DNA of 64,000 bases from contig NZ_CP087132.1 of NCBI RefSeq assembly GCF_020911885.1, positions 2,294,001-2,358,000 of the forward strand, given 5' to 3'. Source of the DNA: Flavobacterium acetivorans. Its GTDB lineage: Bacteria; Bacteroidota; Bacteroidia; Flavobacteriales; Flavobacteriaceae. Positions 36,919-44,869 of this stretch are shown here, piece after piece; position 1 is the stretch's first letter; each line of letters begins with the position of its first letter. The position numbers were made by a program, and so were the translations under genes. The notes under the pieces are model-generated. The model searched no databases. It was not told where the DNA came from and was given only the letters and a program-made list of their open reading frames with translations.

Positions 36919-38064
36919 ATGAAAAAACTAACCCTAATTTGCATGTTGATTGCAACAGTTTCTTTTGCGCAAAATATAAAAACCGGTGCCGAAAATTATA
37001 AAGAATATCTGCCTATTTTGAAAGGTAAAACTATTGGTATTGTAACCAACCAGACGGGTATTATTGACAAGAAAACCCATCTGGTTGATTTTTTAGTTGA
37101 AAAGAAAATAAAGATAAAAACCATTTTCGCCCCAGAACACGGATTTCGTGGTACTGCTGATGCTGGTGAGCATGTCTCGGATGAAGTTGATAGTAAAACG
37201 GGTTTATCCATTGCATCGCTTTATGGAAAAAACAATAAACCAAGTCAGGAGCAACTGAAAGGTATTGATGTTATGGTTTTTGATTTGCAGGATGTTGGAA
37301 CTAGATTGTATACTTACGTTTCTACGATGCATAGAATAATGGAAGCGTGCGCAGAGAATAACATTCCGCTAATTGTAATGGATCGTCCCAATCCAAATAT
37401 TGCGATTGTTGATGGTCCGGTTTTAGATATTGCTTTTCAAAGTGGCATAGGTATGCACCGAACACCTTTGTTACACGGAATGACTTTGGGAGAACAAGCT
37501 AAAATGATCAATGGTGAGAAATGGCTAAAAGATGGTATTCAATGTAAATTGACTGTAATTCCTTGTTTGAATTACAACAGAAGTATGAGTTATAGTTTGC
37601 CTGTTAGACCTTCTCCTAATTTGCCTAATGACCAATCTATCAATTTATATGTTAGTTTGTGCCTTTTTGAAGGAACGAATATTAGTATGGGACGTGGAAC
37701 CGAAAAACAATTTCAAATTTATGGTTCTCCTGATTTGCCAAAAAGTGATTTTGTATTTACTCCCAAGCCTAATTTTGGAGACAAAGACCCTTTGTACAAT
37801 GGAATAGAATGTAATGGTGAGGATTTATCGGCAATTCCAAGAATTAACAGACTGGAAATAAAATGGCTCATCAAAGCGTATCAATCGTGTTTAGATAAGT
37901 CAAAATTTTTCGATAAAAGAAAGTTTTCAATACGAGCTGGAAATGATAAACTACAGCAACAAATTGAAGCAGGAATTTCAGAAGAAGAAATCAGAAATAG
38001 CTGGAATGATGGTTTGCGTGATTTTAAAAAAATGAGAAAACAGTATCTGATTTATAGAAATTAA
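36919..38064 (+). CDS. namZ: Exo-beta-N-acetylmuramidase NamZ (DUF1343), copy 2
   Basis: A 381-residue exported protein with signal peptide MKKLTLICMLIATVSFAQ. It has all DUF1343 blocks: TIGIVTNQTGI, IFAPEHGFRGTADAGEH, VFDLQDVGTRLYTYVSTMHR, MDRPNPN and LHGMTLGEQAKMINGE. It is collinear with copy 1 (19481-20686) over the full length; SPNLPNDQSINLY and MGRGTEKQFQIYGSP are identical in both. It should release non-reducing-end MurNAc. DRPNPNIAIVDGP replaces the DRPNPNGSIIDGP of copy 1, so glycan or anomer preference may differ. It is the last gene of the plus-strand run, followed by a gene relic. Confidence 0.92.
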   Translation: MKKLTLICMLIATVSFAQNIKTGAENYKEYLPILKGKTIGIVTNQTGIIDKKTHLVDFLVEKKIKIKTIFAPEHGFRGTADAGEHVSDEVDSKTGLSIASLYGKNNKPSQEQLKGIDVMVFDLQDVGTRLYTYVSTMHRIMEACAENNIPLIVMDRPNPNIAIVDGPVLDIAFQSGIGMHRTPLLHGMTLGEQAKMINGEKWLKDGIQCKLTVIPCLNYNRSMSYSLPVRPSPNLPNDQSINLYVSLCLFEGTNISMGRGTEKQFQIYGSPDLPKSDFVFTPKPNFGDKDPLYNGIECNGEDLSAIPRINRLEIKWLIKAYQSCLDKSKFFDKRKFSIRAGNDKLQQQIEAGISEEEIRNSWNDGLRDFKKMRKQYLIYRN

Positions 38065-38077
38065 TAATAAACTAAAG

Positions 38078-38125
38078 AGAGTTTGGACATCGCTGATTGA
38101 AGGAGGAATTCATGTACTAGACTAG
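38078..38125 (+). pseudogene. Relic of a second phosphoesterase-propeller gene (3' end only)
   Basis: In frame from 38078 the DNA encodes RVWTSLIEGGIHVLD followed by TAG. The gene at 31138-32973 ends KVWTSLIEGGIYLLE. DNA similarity is also high, with a 12-base identity agtttggacatc. No open frame leads into this piece: it begins 13 bases after the namZ stop. It is best read as the surviving 3' tip of a tandem copy removed by deletion or recombination. Confidence 0.75.
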
Positions 38126-38408
38126 GTTGAAATTTGAATTCTAGTGCCAATTATTTTTTTGAAGGAAAAGCTTTAATTGTTTTTGTTTTCTGATTTTTTA
38201 TTGCTTTATTTTATTTTTTTTTGACTTTTAGAAGAATATTAAATACCATTATTGGCTTTTTTATTATCTAGTTTTAAAAAATCCTGAATCAAATCTTTCA
38301 GAATTGAATTTGTTTTATACATTTGGTTTTTGAATAATATTAACGTTATTTCTAATATAATGGAGTATTATTTAAAGGATATTAATTTTTAATGAGAAAT
38401 TTTACAAT
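38126..38408. other. AT-rich intergenic region without a recognised gene
   Basis: It marks the end of the peptidoglycan locus and precedes the amino acid permease. There are several T-rich runs and no convincing hairpin terminator, open frame or consensus -7 box. Confidence 0.5.
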
Positions 38409-40340
38409 ATGGCATTTTCAAGTTTATTTAGGAAAAAGACAGTAGAAGATATTTTAAGGCAGGTTGAAAAAAATGAAACGGATGGTCATAATACGCTGGG
38501 AAGGTATTTGACAGCCAGGGATTTGACCGCTTTTGGTATTGCTGCGATTGTTGGTGCCGGAATTTTTAGTACAATTGGGAAAGCCAGTTCAGATGGTGGT
38601 CCAGCAGTAATTTTCTTGTTTATATTTACCGCTTTAGCCTGTAGTTTTGCTGCTTTTGCTTATGCTGAATTTGCTTCTATGGTTCCTGTTTCAGGGAGTG
38701 CCTATACCTATTCTTATGTCGCTTTTGGTGAATTAATTGCTTGGATTATTGGTTGGGCACTGATTATGGAATATGCAATTGGTAATGTTACAGTTGCCAT
38801 TTCTTGGAGTGATTATTTTACGGGCTTGCTCGAAAGCGGGGGAATCCATCTCCCCCAATGGGTTCAAATGGATTATTTATCTGCTTCCAATGGATTTAAT
38901 GACGCAACCGCTTTGATGCAAGGAGGGAAGTCCTTTGAGAATTTGAGTTCTGGTATGCAAGCCGCTTATGTTGCTTGGACTACTTCGCCATCTATTGGTT
39001 CTTTTCATTTCGTAGCCGATTTGCCAGCTCTATTTATCATTATTTTGATTACAACCTTAGTGTATCGTGGCATGAAAGAGTCAAGAAATGCTAGTAATAT
39101 GATGGTTATAGTAAAATTAAGTATCATTCTTTTAGTTATCGCTGTGGGCGTGTTTTATGTAGATACTGAAAACTGGACTCCTTTTGCACCTAATGGGGTT
39201 AGCGGGGTTTTAAAAGGCGTATCGGCTGTTTTCTTTGCTTACATTGGTTTTGATGCTATCTCTACTACTGCTGAAGAATGTAAAAATCCGCAACGCGATT
39301 TGCCTCGTGGAATGATGTGGGCTATTATAATCTGTACGATTTTATATGTGATTATCGCTTTGGTATTAACCGGAATGGTGAACTACAGTGAATTGAATGT
39401 AGGTGATCCTTTGGCATTTGTTTTTCATAAATTGGATTTAAAATGGATGTCTGGTATTATTGCTGTAAGTGCCGTAATTGCCATGGCGAGTGTTTTGTTG
39501 GTTTTTCAAATGGGACAACCCCGTATTTGGATGAGTATGAGCCGTGATGGTTTATTGCCAAAACGTTTTTCTAAGGTACATCCAAAATTTAAAACGCCTT
39601 CTTATGCAACGATAGTAACTGGTTTTGTAGTGGCTATTCCAGCTTTATTTTTGAATTTGACTATCGTTACTGATTTGTGTAGTATTGGGACATTGTTTGC
39701 CTTTGTATTGGTTTGCGCCGGTGTATTGGTTTTACAAGACAAACCCAATATTCCAAGAGGAAAATTCAAAACGCCTTATGTGAATTCAAAATATGTTGTT
39801 CCTTTTATGCTAATTGCCGGTTTGTATTATGCATTTGCCTATAACAATAAGGCAACTACGGATTTTATCACCAATGAAACCCAAATTTTTAAAGCCACTG
39901 ATATTATTACTTCATTGAACAAAGAGGAGACCAAAAAAGTGTATGATTATTTAGTAGGGATTGAGACTAAAAAAAATACAATTGAAGTTTTGGATTTAGA
40001 AAATTTATTAAGTCAATACCAGCAGGATGACGCAAAATATGCTTCGGTTGTGGCGGGTTTACCGATAGATAATAAATTAAAGTATGAAAGTGGTTTTAGC
40101 TTGTTTAAGCATAAGATACCTATGTGGATTTTCTTGATTACTTTAGTGGTACTTACATTTTGGTCTTTTCGTAAAAATTTATCTTTAATTCCTTTATTAG
40201 GTTTGGTTAGCTGTTTGTATATGATGGCTGAATTGAGTGTGTGGAACTGGATCTATTTCACGATTTGGTTGCTAATAGGACTTACAATTTACTTTGGCTT
40301 CAGCCGTAAAAACAGTAAACTGAATTTGATGGAGTCTTAG
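38409..40340 (+). CDS. APC-family cationic amino acid permease with soluble insert
   Basis: A 643-residue inner-membrane transporter of the APC/CAT type. LTARDLTAFGIAAIVGAGIFSTIGK is the first-helix signature and SAVFFAYIGFDAISTTAEE is the helix-6 region of CAT permeases. About 14 membrane segments are seen. Between the last helix pair and the rest (about residues 475-570) lies a hydrophilic helical stretch (ITSLNKEETKKVYDYLVGIE) absent from minimal permeases and probably periplasmic or cytoplasmic. Substrate is unknown; basic amino acids are usual for the family. It is a single gene ended by the strong terminator at 40361-40410. Confidence 0.88.
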   Translation: MAFSSLFRKKTVEDILRQVEKNETDGHNTLGRYLTARDLTAFGIAAIVGAGIFSTIGKASSDGGPAVIFLFIFTALACSFAAFAYAEFASMVPVSGSAYTYSYVAFGELIAWIIGWALIMEYAIGNVTVAISWSDYFTGLLESGGIHLPQWVQMDYLSASNGFNDATALMQGGKSFENLSSGMQAAYVAWTTSPSIGSFHFVADLPALFIIILITTLVYRGMKESRNASNMMVIVKLSIILLVIAVGVFYVDTENWTPFAPNGVSGVLKGVSAVFFAYIGFDAISTTAEECKNPQRDLPRGMMWAIIICTILYVIIALVLTGMVNYSELNVGDPLAFVFHKLDLKWMSGIIAVSAVIAMASVLLVFQMGQPRIWMSMSRDGLLPKRFSKVHPKFKTPSYATIVTGFVVAIPALFLNLTIVTDLCSIGTLFAFVLVCAGVLVLQDKPNIPRGKFKTPYVNSKYVVPFMLIAGLYYAFAYNNKATTDFITNETQIFKATDIITSLNKEETKKVYDYLVGIETKKNTIEVLDLENLLSQYQQDDAKYASVVAGLPIDNKLKYESGFSLFKHKIPMWIFLITLVVLTFWSFRKNLSLIPLLGLVSCLYMMAELSVWNWIYFTIWLLIGLTIYFGFSRKNSKLNLMES

Positions 40341-40360
40341 AAAGGGATTTTATACTGATT

Positions 40361-40410
40361 AAAAAAGAAGGCTATTTCTAAATTTATTTTAGAAATAGCC
40401 TTCTTTTTTT
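40361..40410. terminator. Bidirectional terminator
   Basis: A perfect 16-bp stem (left arm 40367-40382, right arm 40388-40403) with a five-base loop is flanked by A6 on the left and T7 on the right. It can serve the permease (plus) and back up the terminator of the outer-membrane protein gene (minus). Confidence 0.9.
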
Positions 40411-40464
40411 AGATGTCTTATCAGTTGGAATCGATTATTTATTGCTGATGGTTCGATAATTGCC

Positions 40465-40499
40465 AAAAAAAAACTGCCTTTTTGGGGCAGCTTTTTTTT
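40465..40499. terminator. Second bidirectional terminator
   Basis: CTGCC / GGCAG stem with A9 on the left and CT8 on the right. On the minus strand it lies just after the stop of the gene at 40517, of which it is the likely terminator. Confidence 0.8.
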
Positions 40500-40516
40500 G
40501 GTATTTCGATTAAGTA

Positions 40517-41023
40517 TTAGAATTGGTATCTAACTCCTAATGCGATATCAGAACCATAATTGTTTTTGTAGTAACCATTTCCTCCAAATTCAGGTCTGAA
40601 ATCTAAAGAAATTAACAATGGAATGTCAAAGTTATACTCAATTCCAATGTCTCCTGCTGCAAAAACGAAAGTGTCATTATAGGATTTACCATTATTATCA
40701 TCATAACCGTAATTTCCTAATCCTCCACCAACACCAGCATACCAGTTGAAACCACCGTCAATGTTCCATACCCATTGATACAATGCTGCTAGTTTAACAG
40801 CGTGAGAATCATATCCGTTATTGTTGAAGTTGTCTCTGCTTCTCCATCCCAAATCTAATTCCAGTCTGTTATTGTCAGATAATCCTCTTTGGTAAGAAAC
40901 TTCACCTCCAAAACCACTGTTGTCTCCTAAACGTAGACCTAATGCATTTTTTGAAATGTCTTGTGCTTGTGCGCTAAATGCTAATCCAAAAAGCATAATA
41001 GCCGATAAAATAATTTTTCTCAT
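40517..41023 (-). CDS. Small outer-membrane beta-barrel protein
   Basis: A 168-residue exported protein. A signal peptide (MRKIILSAIMLFGLAFSAQAQ) precedes about eight amphipathic strands (ALGLRLGDNSGFGGEVSYQRG, RLELDLGW, FNWYAGVGGGLGNYGYDD, GIEYNF, LLISLDFRPEFGG) and a terminal aromatic residue (GVRYQF), the usual signal for barrel insertion. It resembles OmpW/OmpX-sized barrels common in Bacteroidota. No specific function can be given. It stands alone between terminators and its own -7 box. Confidence 0.8.
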   Translation of the reverse strand: MRKIILSAIMLFGLAFSAQAQDISKNALGLRLGDNSGFGGEVSYQRGLSDNNRLELDLGWRSRDNFNNNGYDSHAVKLAALYQWVWNIDGGFNWYAGVGGGLGNYGYDDNNGKSYNDTFVFAAGDIGIEYNFDIPLLISLDFRPEFGGNGYYKNNYGSDIALGVRYQF

Positions 41024-41041
41024 AAGTAAATATTTGTTCTA

Positions 41042-41049
41042 CAAAGTTA
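41042..41049 (-). promoter_or_regulatory. Putative -7 box of the barrel protein gene
   Basis: The minus strand reads TAACTTTG (TAnnTTTG), 19 bases before the start codon. No clear -33 element is visible. Confidence 0.5.
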
Positions 41050-41194
41050 CAATGAAAAGTAACGAATGAAATATACTATTATTATAAAAAATTATATAAT
41101 TCACATGTTTTTCATTCATTATGTTGTTAATATACTGTTATTCAGTTGTTTATTTGTTTTTTTTAAGTTTTTTTTATTTTAAAAAATAAAGCAC

Positions 41195-42022
41195 TTATTT
41201 TGAATTAATTATCGAATGAATCAGTTTATTATTTAGAATATCCTCCATTTCAAATAAGTTTTCTTCTTCTTCGATGTAATTAGATTCCTGATAGTTGTAT
41301 AATTTCCATCGCTTTTTGTTGTATTCCAAAGCGGTTAGATTTTCGACCCAATCTCCAGAGTTTAAATAGAGTGTGGAGCCATTTTTATTTTCCTTTCTAA
41401 TTATTTTTGGCTCATGAATATGTCCGCAAATGACATAATCGTATTTTTTTTCAATGGCCAGTTCAGTAGCGGTTTCTTCAAAATCGGAGATGTGTTTTAC
41501 CGCTTTTTTTACGCCCGCTTTTATTTTTTTAGAAAAAGAATAGGGTTCTTTCCCCATTTTTTTTAAACACCAGTTCACAAAGCGGTTCAGTAAAATTAAG
41601 TAGTCATACCCTAATCCGCCTAGTTTTGCAATCCATTTGGCATGGTTCACCGAAGCATCAAATACATCACCATGAAAAATCCAGGCTTTTTTGTCATCGA
41701 TTTCTAAGACTAACTTGTCAACCAAGGCAAAATTTCCCATACTCATGTCAGTAAACTTTCTAAGCATTTCATCGTGATTACCGGTGATATAATAGACTTT
41801 AGTGCCTTTGGATGCAAATCCTATTATTTTTTGAATGACTTTGAGATGCGTTTTTGGGAAATACGATTTTCTAAATTGCCAGATGTCAATGATGTCTCCA
41901 TTTAGGACTAAAATCTTGGGTTTAATAGTCGATAAATACTTGTTTAGTTCTAAGGCGTGACTTCCAAAAGTGCCCAGATGAGTATCAGAAAGCACTACTA
42001 ATTCAACTTTTCTTTTTTTCAA
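41195..42022 (-). CDS. LpxH-like metallophosphoesterase (UDP-2,3-diacylglucosamine diphosphatase family)
   Basis: A 275-residue cytoplasmic or membrane-associated phosphoesterase. Metal motifs appear in order: SDTHLG (near residue 12), NGDIIDIW, TGNHDEM, FHGDVFD and CGHIHEPKI. This set, and the segment between HGDVFD and GHIHEP, is characteristic of LpxH/LpxI-like UDP-diacylglucosamine hydrolases that act in lipid A synthesis. Many Bacteroidota carry several paralogues, so assignment as the true LpxH is uncertain. It is divergent from aroC and preceded by its own -7 box. Confidence 0.82.
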   Translation of the reverse strand: MKKRKVELVVLSDTHLGTFGSHALELNKYLSTIKPKILVLNGDIIDIWQFRKSYFPKTHLKVIQKIIGFASKGTKVYYITGNHDEMLRKFTDMSMGNFALVDKLVLEIDDKKAWIFHGDVFDASVNHAKWIAKLGGLGYDYLILLNRFVNWCLKKMGKEPYSFSKKIKAGVKKAVKHISDFEETATELAIEKKYDYVICGHIHEPKIIRKENKNGSTLYLNSGDWVENLTALEYNKKRWKLYNYQESNYIEEEENLFEMEDILNNKLIHSIINSK

Positions 42023-42043
42023 TTGATTCTAATTAGTTTTTTA

Positions 42044-42051
42044 CAAATTTA
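42044..42051 (-). promoter_or_regulatory. Putative -7 box of the LpxH-like gene
   Basis: The minus strand reads TAAATTTG (TAnnTTTG), 21 bases before the start codon. Confidence 0.5.
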
Positions 42052-42185
42052 AGGGTACTATCTTTTACGAATATTTAAAAAAAGGTTATCATTTTGTAAG
42101 AATCTTTAACGGAATGTAAAGTTTTAGTCAATTGATTTTATAAAACAATCGTAATTTTTAATTTTTTACTTTAAATCAGAAAACA

Positions 42186-42193
42186 TATATTTG
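42186..42193 (+). promoter_or_regulatory. Putative -7 box of aroC
   Basis: TATATTTG matches TAnnTTTG and ends 15 bases before the ATG at 42209. An alternative in-frame ATG at 42191 falls inside this box, which supports the downstream start. Confidence 0.6.
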
Positions 42194-42208
42194 TTCAAAA
42201 TAATTATA

Positions 42209-43279
42209 ATGGCAGGAAATAACTACGGAACACTATATAGAATAACCACTTTTGGAGAATCGCATGGAGAAGCATTAGGCGGAATTATTGATGGTTGCCC
42301 TCCTGGGATAACAATAGATTTAGAAGCAATTCAAAGAGAAATGTCCAGAAGAAAACCAGGACAATCTGCAATAGTTACCCAACGAAAAGAACCGGACGAT
42401 GTTCAGTTTTTGTCGGGAATTTTTGAAGGAAAAACAACTGGTACACCAATAGGATTTATCATTCCCAATACAAATCAAAAATCAGACGATTATTCCCATA
42501 TAAAAGATAATTACAGACCAAGTCATGCCGATTATGTGTATGAAAAGAAGTATGGTGTTCGTGATTATCGAGGTGGTGGTAGAAGTTCAGCCCGTGAAAC
42601 TGCCAGTAGGGTGGTGGCCGGTGCCATTGCAAAACAAATGTTGCCTGAAATTAAGATAAATGCCTACGTCTCTGCTGTAGGTCCGATTACGCTTGATAAG
42701 CCGTACCAAGATTTGGATTTTTCTAAAATAGAGAGTAACCCTGTTCGTTGCCCTGATGAAGAATCAGCTGCCATTATGGAAGATTATATTCGTGAGATTA
42801 GAAAACAAGGAGATACCGTGGGAGGTATTGTAACTTGTGTCATTCAAAATGTGCCAATAGGTTTGGGCGAGCCGGTTTTTGATAAACTTCATGCCGAACT
42901 GGGAAAAGCCATGCTTTCTATCAATGCCGTGAAGGGATTTGAATATGGAAGCGGTTTTGATGGAGCTATAATGAAAGGAAGTGATCATAACGATTTGTAC
43001 AATACTGATGGTACTACAAGAACAAATCTTTCGGGTGGTATTCAAGGAGGAATCAGTAATGGTATGGATATTTATTTTCGAGTAGCATTCAAACCTGTAG
43101 CAACTATTATGCAAAAACAAGAATCACTGGACAATCAAGGGAATATTACTGAAATGACCGGTAAAGGTCGTCATGATCCTTGTGTAGTACCACGTGCTGT
43201 TCCTATTGTAGAAGCTATGGCAGCTATTGTCCTTGCCGACTTTTATTTGGTAAATAAAACGTATAGTTCTACTTTTTAA
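42209..43279 (+). CDS. aroC: Chorismate synthase
   Basis: A 356-residue FMN-dependent enzyme that converts EPSP to chorismate, the last shared step of aromatic amino acid synthesis. The N-terminus [20 protein letters not shown], the GCPPGI block, [29 protein letters not shown] and [20 protein letters not shown] are the classic signatures. ATG at 42209 is preferred over 42191 because MAGNNYG is the family start and the upstream ATG lies in the -7 box. It stands alone; no other aro genes are near. Confidence 0.97.
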   Translation: MAGNNYGTLYRITTFGESHGEALGGIIDGCPPGITIDLEAIQREMSRRKPGQSAIVTQRKEPDDVQFLSGIFEGKTTGTPIGFIIPNTNQKSDDYSHIKDNYRPSHADYVYEKKYGVRDYRGGGRSSARETASRVVAGAIAKQMLPEIKINAYVSAVGPITLDKPYQDLDFSKIESNPVRCPDEESAAIMEDYIREIRKQGDTVGGIVTCVIQNVPIGLGEPVFDKLHAELGKAMLSINAVKGFEYGSGFDGAIMKGSDHNDLYNTDGTTRTNLSGGIQGGISNGMDIYFRVAFKPVATIMQKQESLDNQGNITEMTGKGRHDPCVVPRAVPIVEAMAAIVLADFYLVNKTYSSTF

Positions 43280-43376
43280 AGGAGATTTGAATTTACAATG
43301 CTGTTAAAATTAGGACTATAGAATAATTGTATTTTGGGACGAGACCCAATTTCTAATAATAATTAATATTAAATCG

Positions 43377-44657
43377 ATGCATTCAACAACAGTAAAAAAG
43401 AAATCTATATTTGCTAATCTGACCACGCAAATACTTATTGCTATGGTCTTGGGGGGGATTTTGGGAATTATTATTCATAATTCGGTTTCAGTAGAAACAG
43501 CAACATCATTTAGTAATAAAATTAAAATATTAGCTACAGTATTCATTAGATTAGTTCAAATGATAATTTCGCCCTTAGTATTTACAACGCTTGTTGTGGG
43601 TATCGCTAAGCTTGGGAATGTTAGTGCTGTAGGGAGAATTGGAGGAAAAGCATTAGCTTGGTTTTTTACTGCTTCTTTAATTTCTTTGTTGTTGGGGATG
43701 TTTTTTGTAAATATTCTTGAGCCAGGAGTTGGATTGAATTTGTTAAATGTTGATTTAACTTCGGCAACAGAAGTAGCTGCAAAAACACAGAGTATTTCCT
43801 TTGAAAACTTCATAGAGCATATAGTGCCTAAAAGTATTTTTGAAGCAATGGCCACCAATGAGATTCTTCAAATTGTTGTTTTTTCAATTTTCTTTGGTTT
43901 AGCCGCAGCTTCTATCGGAGATCATGCTAAACCGGTTGTCAATGCGCTAGATAAGACTTCGCATATTGTTCTTAAAATGGTTAATTATGTGATGAATTTT
44001 GCTCCTATAGGTGTTTTTGGAGCTATTGCTGGTGTTTTTGCTGTAAGAGATTTTCAAGAATTAGCGATCACTTATTTCAAGTTTTTTGGTTCTTTTTTGA
44101 TAGGAATCTCTTCATTGTGGGTGATATTAATAGTAGTAGGTTATATCTTTCTTAAAAGCAGAATGACTTTGTTGCTAAAAAGAATCGTGAGTCCTCTTAT
44201 CATTGCTTTTGGAACTACTAGTAGCGAGGCTGTTTTTCCAAAGTTGACCGAAGAATTGGAAAGATTTGGAGTAAAAGATAAAATAGTTTCATTCATGTTG
44301 CCGCTGGGTTATTCTTTTAATTTAGATGGAAGTATGATGTACATGACTTTTGCCAGTATTTTCATAGCTCAGGCTTATGGTGTTCATTTAGATATGGGGA
44401 CGCAGATGACCATGCTTTTGGTTTTGATGTTAACCAGCAAAGGAATTGCGGGAGTTCCTAGAGCGAGTTTAGTAGTGGTTGCCGCTACTTGTGGGATGTT
44501 TGATATTCCAATTGAAGGTATTGCTTTGATATTACCAATTGACCATTTTTGCGATATGTTTAGAAGTGCTACAAATGTTTTAGGAAACGCTTTGGCAACA
44601 TCAGTAGTTGGTAAATGGGAAGGGGACAATGAAATGCTAAGCGAAGTTTCGGAATAG
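43377..44657 (+). CDS. Dicarboxylate/amino acid:cation symporter (DAACS, GltP/DctA-like)
   Basis: A 426-residue inner-membrane symporter with eight helices and two re-entrant loops. Hallmarks: FGTTSSEAVFPKL (serine-rich hairpin), PLGYSFNLDGSMMYMTFASIF (NxDG motif, sodium/substrate site) and GIAGVPRASLVVVAATCGMF. It imports glutamate, aspartate or C4-dicarboxylates with protons or sodium. Substrate cannot be separated further by eye. It is a single gene closed by a strong terminator at 44701-44733. Confidence 0.93.
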   Translation: MHSTTVKKKSIFANLTTQILIAMVLGGILGIIIHNSVSVETATSFSNKIKILATVFIRLVQMIISPLVFTTLVVGIAKLGNVSAVGRIGGKALAWFFTASLISLLLGMFFVNILEPGVGLNLLNVDLTSATEVAAKTQSISFENFIEHIVPKSIFEAMATNEILQIVVFSIFFGLAAASIGDHAKPVVNALDKTSHIVLKMVNYVMNFAPIGVFGAIAGVFAVRDFQELAITYFKFFGSFLIGISSLWVILIVVGYIFLKSRMTLLLKRIVSPLIIAFGTTSSEAVFPKLTEELERFGVKDKIVSFMLPLGYSFNLDGSMMYMTFASIFIAQAYGVHLDMGTQMTMLLVLMLTSKGIAGVPRASLVVVAATCGMFDIPIEGIALILPIDHFCDMFRSATNVLGNALATSVVGKWEGDNEMLSEVSE

Positions 44658-44700
44658 TTTATAGATTGCTTAGTAAAAAGTATAGATTTTTTTAAATAAA

Positions 44701-44733
44701 AAGCCTGCTTGAATGTTTCAAGCAGGCTTTTTT
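44701..44733 (+). terminator. Rho-independent terminator of the symporter gene
   Basis: A 13-bp perfect stem AAGCCTGCTTGAA / TTCAAGCAGGCTT with a 3-base loop, followed by T4. It lies 43 bases after the stop codon. Confidence 0.9.
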
Positions 44734-44822
44734 ATGAATTAGTATTTTTTGATTGTAAAATAGATCAAGTGTTTTCAGGATAAGATGTTTTAAAGCTTTA
44801 AAAATTAATGGAGTATAATGAA

Positions 44823-44851
44823 TTGTTTCTTAAAATTTAGCTGTATATTTG
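44823..44851 (+). promoter_or_regulatory. Promoter of the hybrid histidine kinase
   Basis: TTG at 44823-44825 and TATATTTG at 44844-44851 with an 18-base spacer fit the Bacteroidota -33/-7 consensus. The kinase ATG is 18 bases further on. Confidence 0.65.
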
Positions 44852-44869
44852 AACAATTAGTAGTAGTTT

